DNA of 64,000 nt, from assembly GCF_001039355.2 (NCBI RefSeq), contig NW_019774936.1, positions 124,001 through 188,000 on the forward strand, given 5' to 3'. The stretch is from Lingula anatina (taxonomy: Eukaryota; Brachiopoda; Lingulata; Lingulida; Lingulidae). Positions 63,071-64,000 of the stretch are shown piece after piece. The notes under the pieces were generated by a model. That model made no database searches. It was not told where the DNA came from and saw nothing but the letters and a program-made list of their open reading frames with translations. Both the position numbers and the translations under genes were made by a program. The first letter of the stretch is position 1; the number at the start of each line of letters is the position of its first letter.

Positions 63071-63587
63071 ACACTTTGATTAAAAAAAACACTTATGACG
63101 GGGCTACGGATTATGTGCATTTTTGCTTCAGGGCGACACCGCAGAAAATCATTTTATGAATTAACCAGAACATATCTGTGAATATCTAGTGAAAAATCAA
63201 TCTGTGACCCTGACAGAAGGTACCTTTGGGATTTCTTTTCATAACCAGCCTGCACATTGATTTTAGACTAATTTCTCCGCTAGAACAACAGGGTTTCCAA
63301 AAGTTTGTTAATTTTTTCATTCAAATTATACAAAAGCTCCTCTACGTTCTGATAAGAAAATTTCCCGATATAAGTTCATTAAATAATTCACTTTTCTACA
63401 ACGAGTTCTTTCATAATCTGTATCTTACAAACGCCATACTAAGTAGAGGGGGTACATGCTTTGTAAAGGTTCTCATAGTGTGTATAACCAAATAATTTTC
63501 TTTTCTGCCCAGGCTACCATTATTAGTAACAGGTCATTGTAGTGTGCCTGCGGTCCTAGAACACTCAGCCATGCTACATGTACTAAT

Positions 63588-63818
63588 CCTCTTGGCCTCT
63601 AAGCGGCTTTTGATACGGTAAACCATCGATTGTCCCTCAATTTCCTTGAGGAGAGCATGTGGATCAAAGGAACTTCTCCACTCCAGTCTAAATGGAAGTC
63701 GATGTCATTTGAGGAAATCTCGTCTGGTCTGTTAGAACTAGTCCATGATGTCCACCAAGAAAGTGAACTGAGTCCTCTTCAGTTTTGTATCTATACTGAC
63801 GTTTGTATCAAACGCTGA
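63588..63818 (+). pseudogene. Relic of a LINE reverse transcriptase
   Basis: In one frame the translation reads LGL*AAFDTVNHRLSLNF, matching RT motif A of non-LTR retrotransposons (LDLSAAFDTVDH in many families), and ends with ELSPLQFCIYTD, a decayed form of the QGSxLGPLLF segment. Internal stops and lost conserved residues show it is dead. Clade probably Jockey/CR1-like, but not certain. Confidence 0.65.
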
Positions 63819-64000
63819 CCACAAAAGCGGGAAAACGAATAAATTCCATATGCTTTACCTAGGTACATACTCGTTTGTTTGGATATAGCTCCAATCTAGA
63901 ATGAAAAGCTGGCAATGAGCCTGAAAGAGAAACTATAATAAACACAATTATTTAACCCATGCCTTGCAAGGAGAAAGTTCTTGTCAAGTACACGTACGTG

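Larger units (their letters stand above)
59170..63560. other. Gene-poor, repeat-rich region
   Basis: No spliced gene recognised on either strand. Holds a MITE-related fragment near 59980-60110, an (ATT)n tract at about 61090-61131 and two degraded related blocks (61241-61500 and 62815-63070). Confidence 0.45.

Noticed and set aside
1-64000. CRISPR arrays, operons, ribosomal RNA or tRNA genes
   Set aside because: Tandem repeats seen are microsatellites or coding repeats, gene structure is eukaryotic, and no convincing RNA gene fold was found by eye.

Overview
This is eukaryotic, almost certainly metazoan, DNA. Genes are split by GT-AG introns, promoters carry TATA boxes, AATAAA signals follow the stops, intergenic DNA is long and AT-rich, and there are microsatellites, MITE-like inverted-repeat elements and a LINE reverse-transcriptase relic. 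The gene content (secreted Cys-rich/Gly-Tyr-rich proteins beside a von Willebrand A protein) and a 'CCGCCAAGG...CCTTGGCGG' dispersed repeat suggest a marine lophotrochozoan, probably a mollusc. The species cannot be named from the window.

Layout: 0-1.85 kb, the 5' part of a leftward secreted VWA-domain gene running off the window. 1.85-9 kb, intergenic. 9-50 kb, a same-strand tandem array of seven paralogous genes (called P1-P7 here). Each encodes a signal peptide, a six-cysteine domain on its own exon (~76 aa), a second six-cysteine domain (~120 aa), a short variable linker exon and a variable tail, Gly/Tyr-rich in P1-P5, mostly ending in basic residues. Each has its own TATA box, and most have a clear AATAAA. 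P2 and P3 lie in a ~4.5-5 kb tandem segmental duplication that includes promoter and 3' flank. P4 is disturbed by a 202-base N gap flanked by a perfect 1,266-bp repeat, almost certainly an assembly artefact. 51.3-52.5 kb, a leftward intronless CapA-like (poly-gamma-glutamate capsule/metallophosphatase-like) ORF broken by one in-frame TAG. 55.1-59.1 kb, a leftward six-exon MFS transporter (monocarboxylate/OFA-like, ~463 aa). 59-64 kb, gene-poor repeat-rich DNA with a LINE remnant at the end.

The P1-P7 family is the most interesting part. The Cys-rich modules of P1-P5 are nearly identical even at synonymous sites while their introns are not, which points to gene conversion or concerted evolution. 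The tails diverge freely, including an in-frame 33-bp minisatellite in P3 and a His-Gly-rich tail in P1. Secretion, paired Cys-rich modules, Gly/Tyr-rich tails and a neighbouring VWA gene fit a structural extracellular material (shell matrix, periostracum, byssus or adhesive), but that role is inferred. I do not recognise the two Cys-rich modules as a named domain family.
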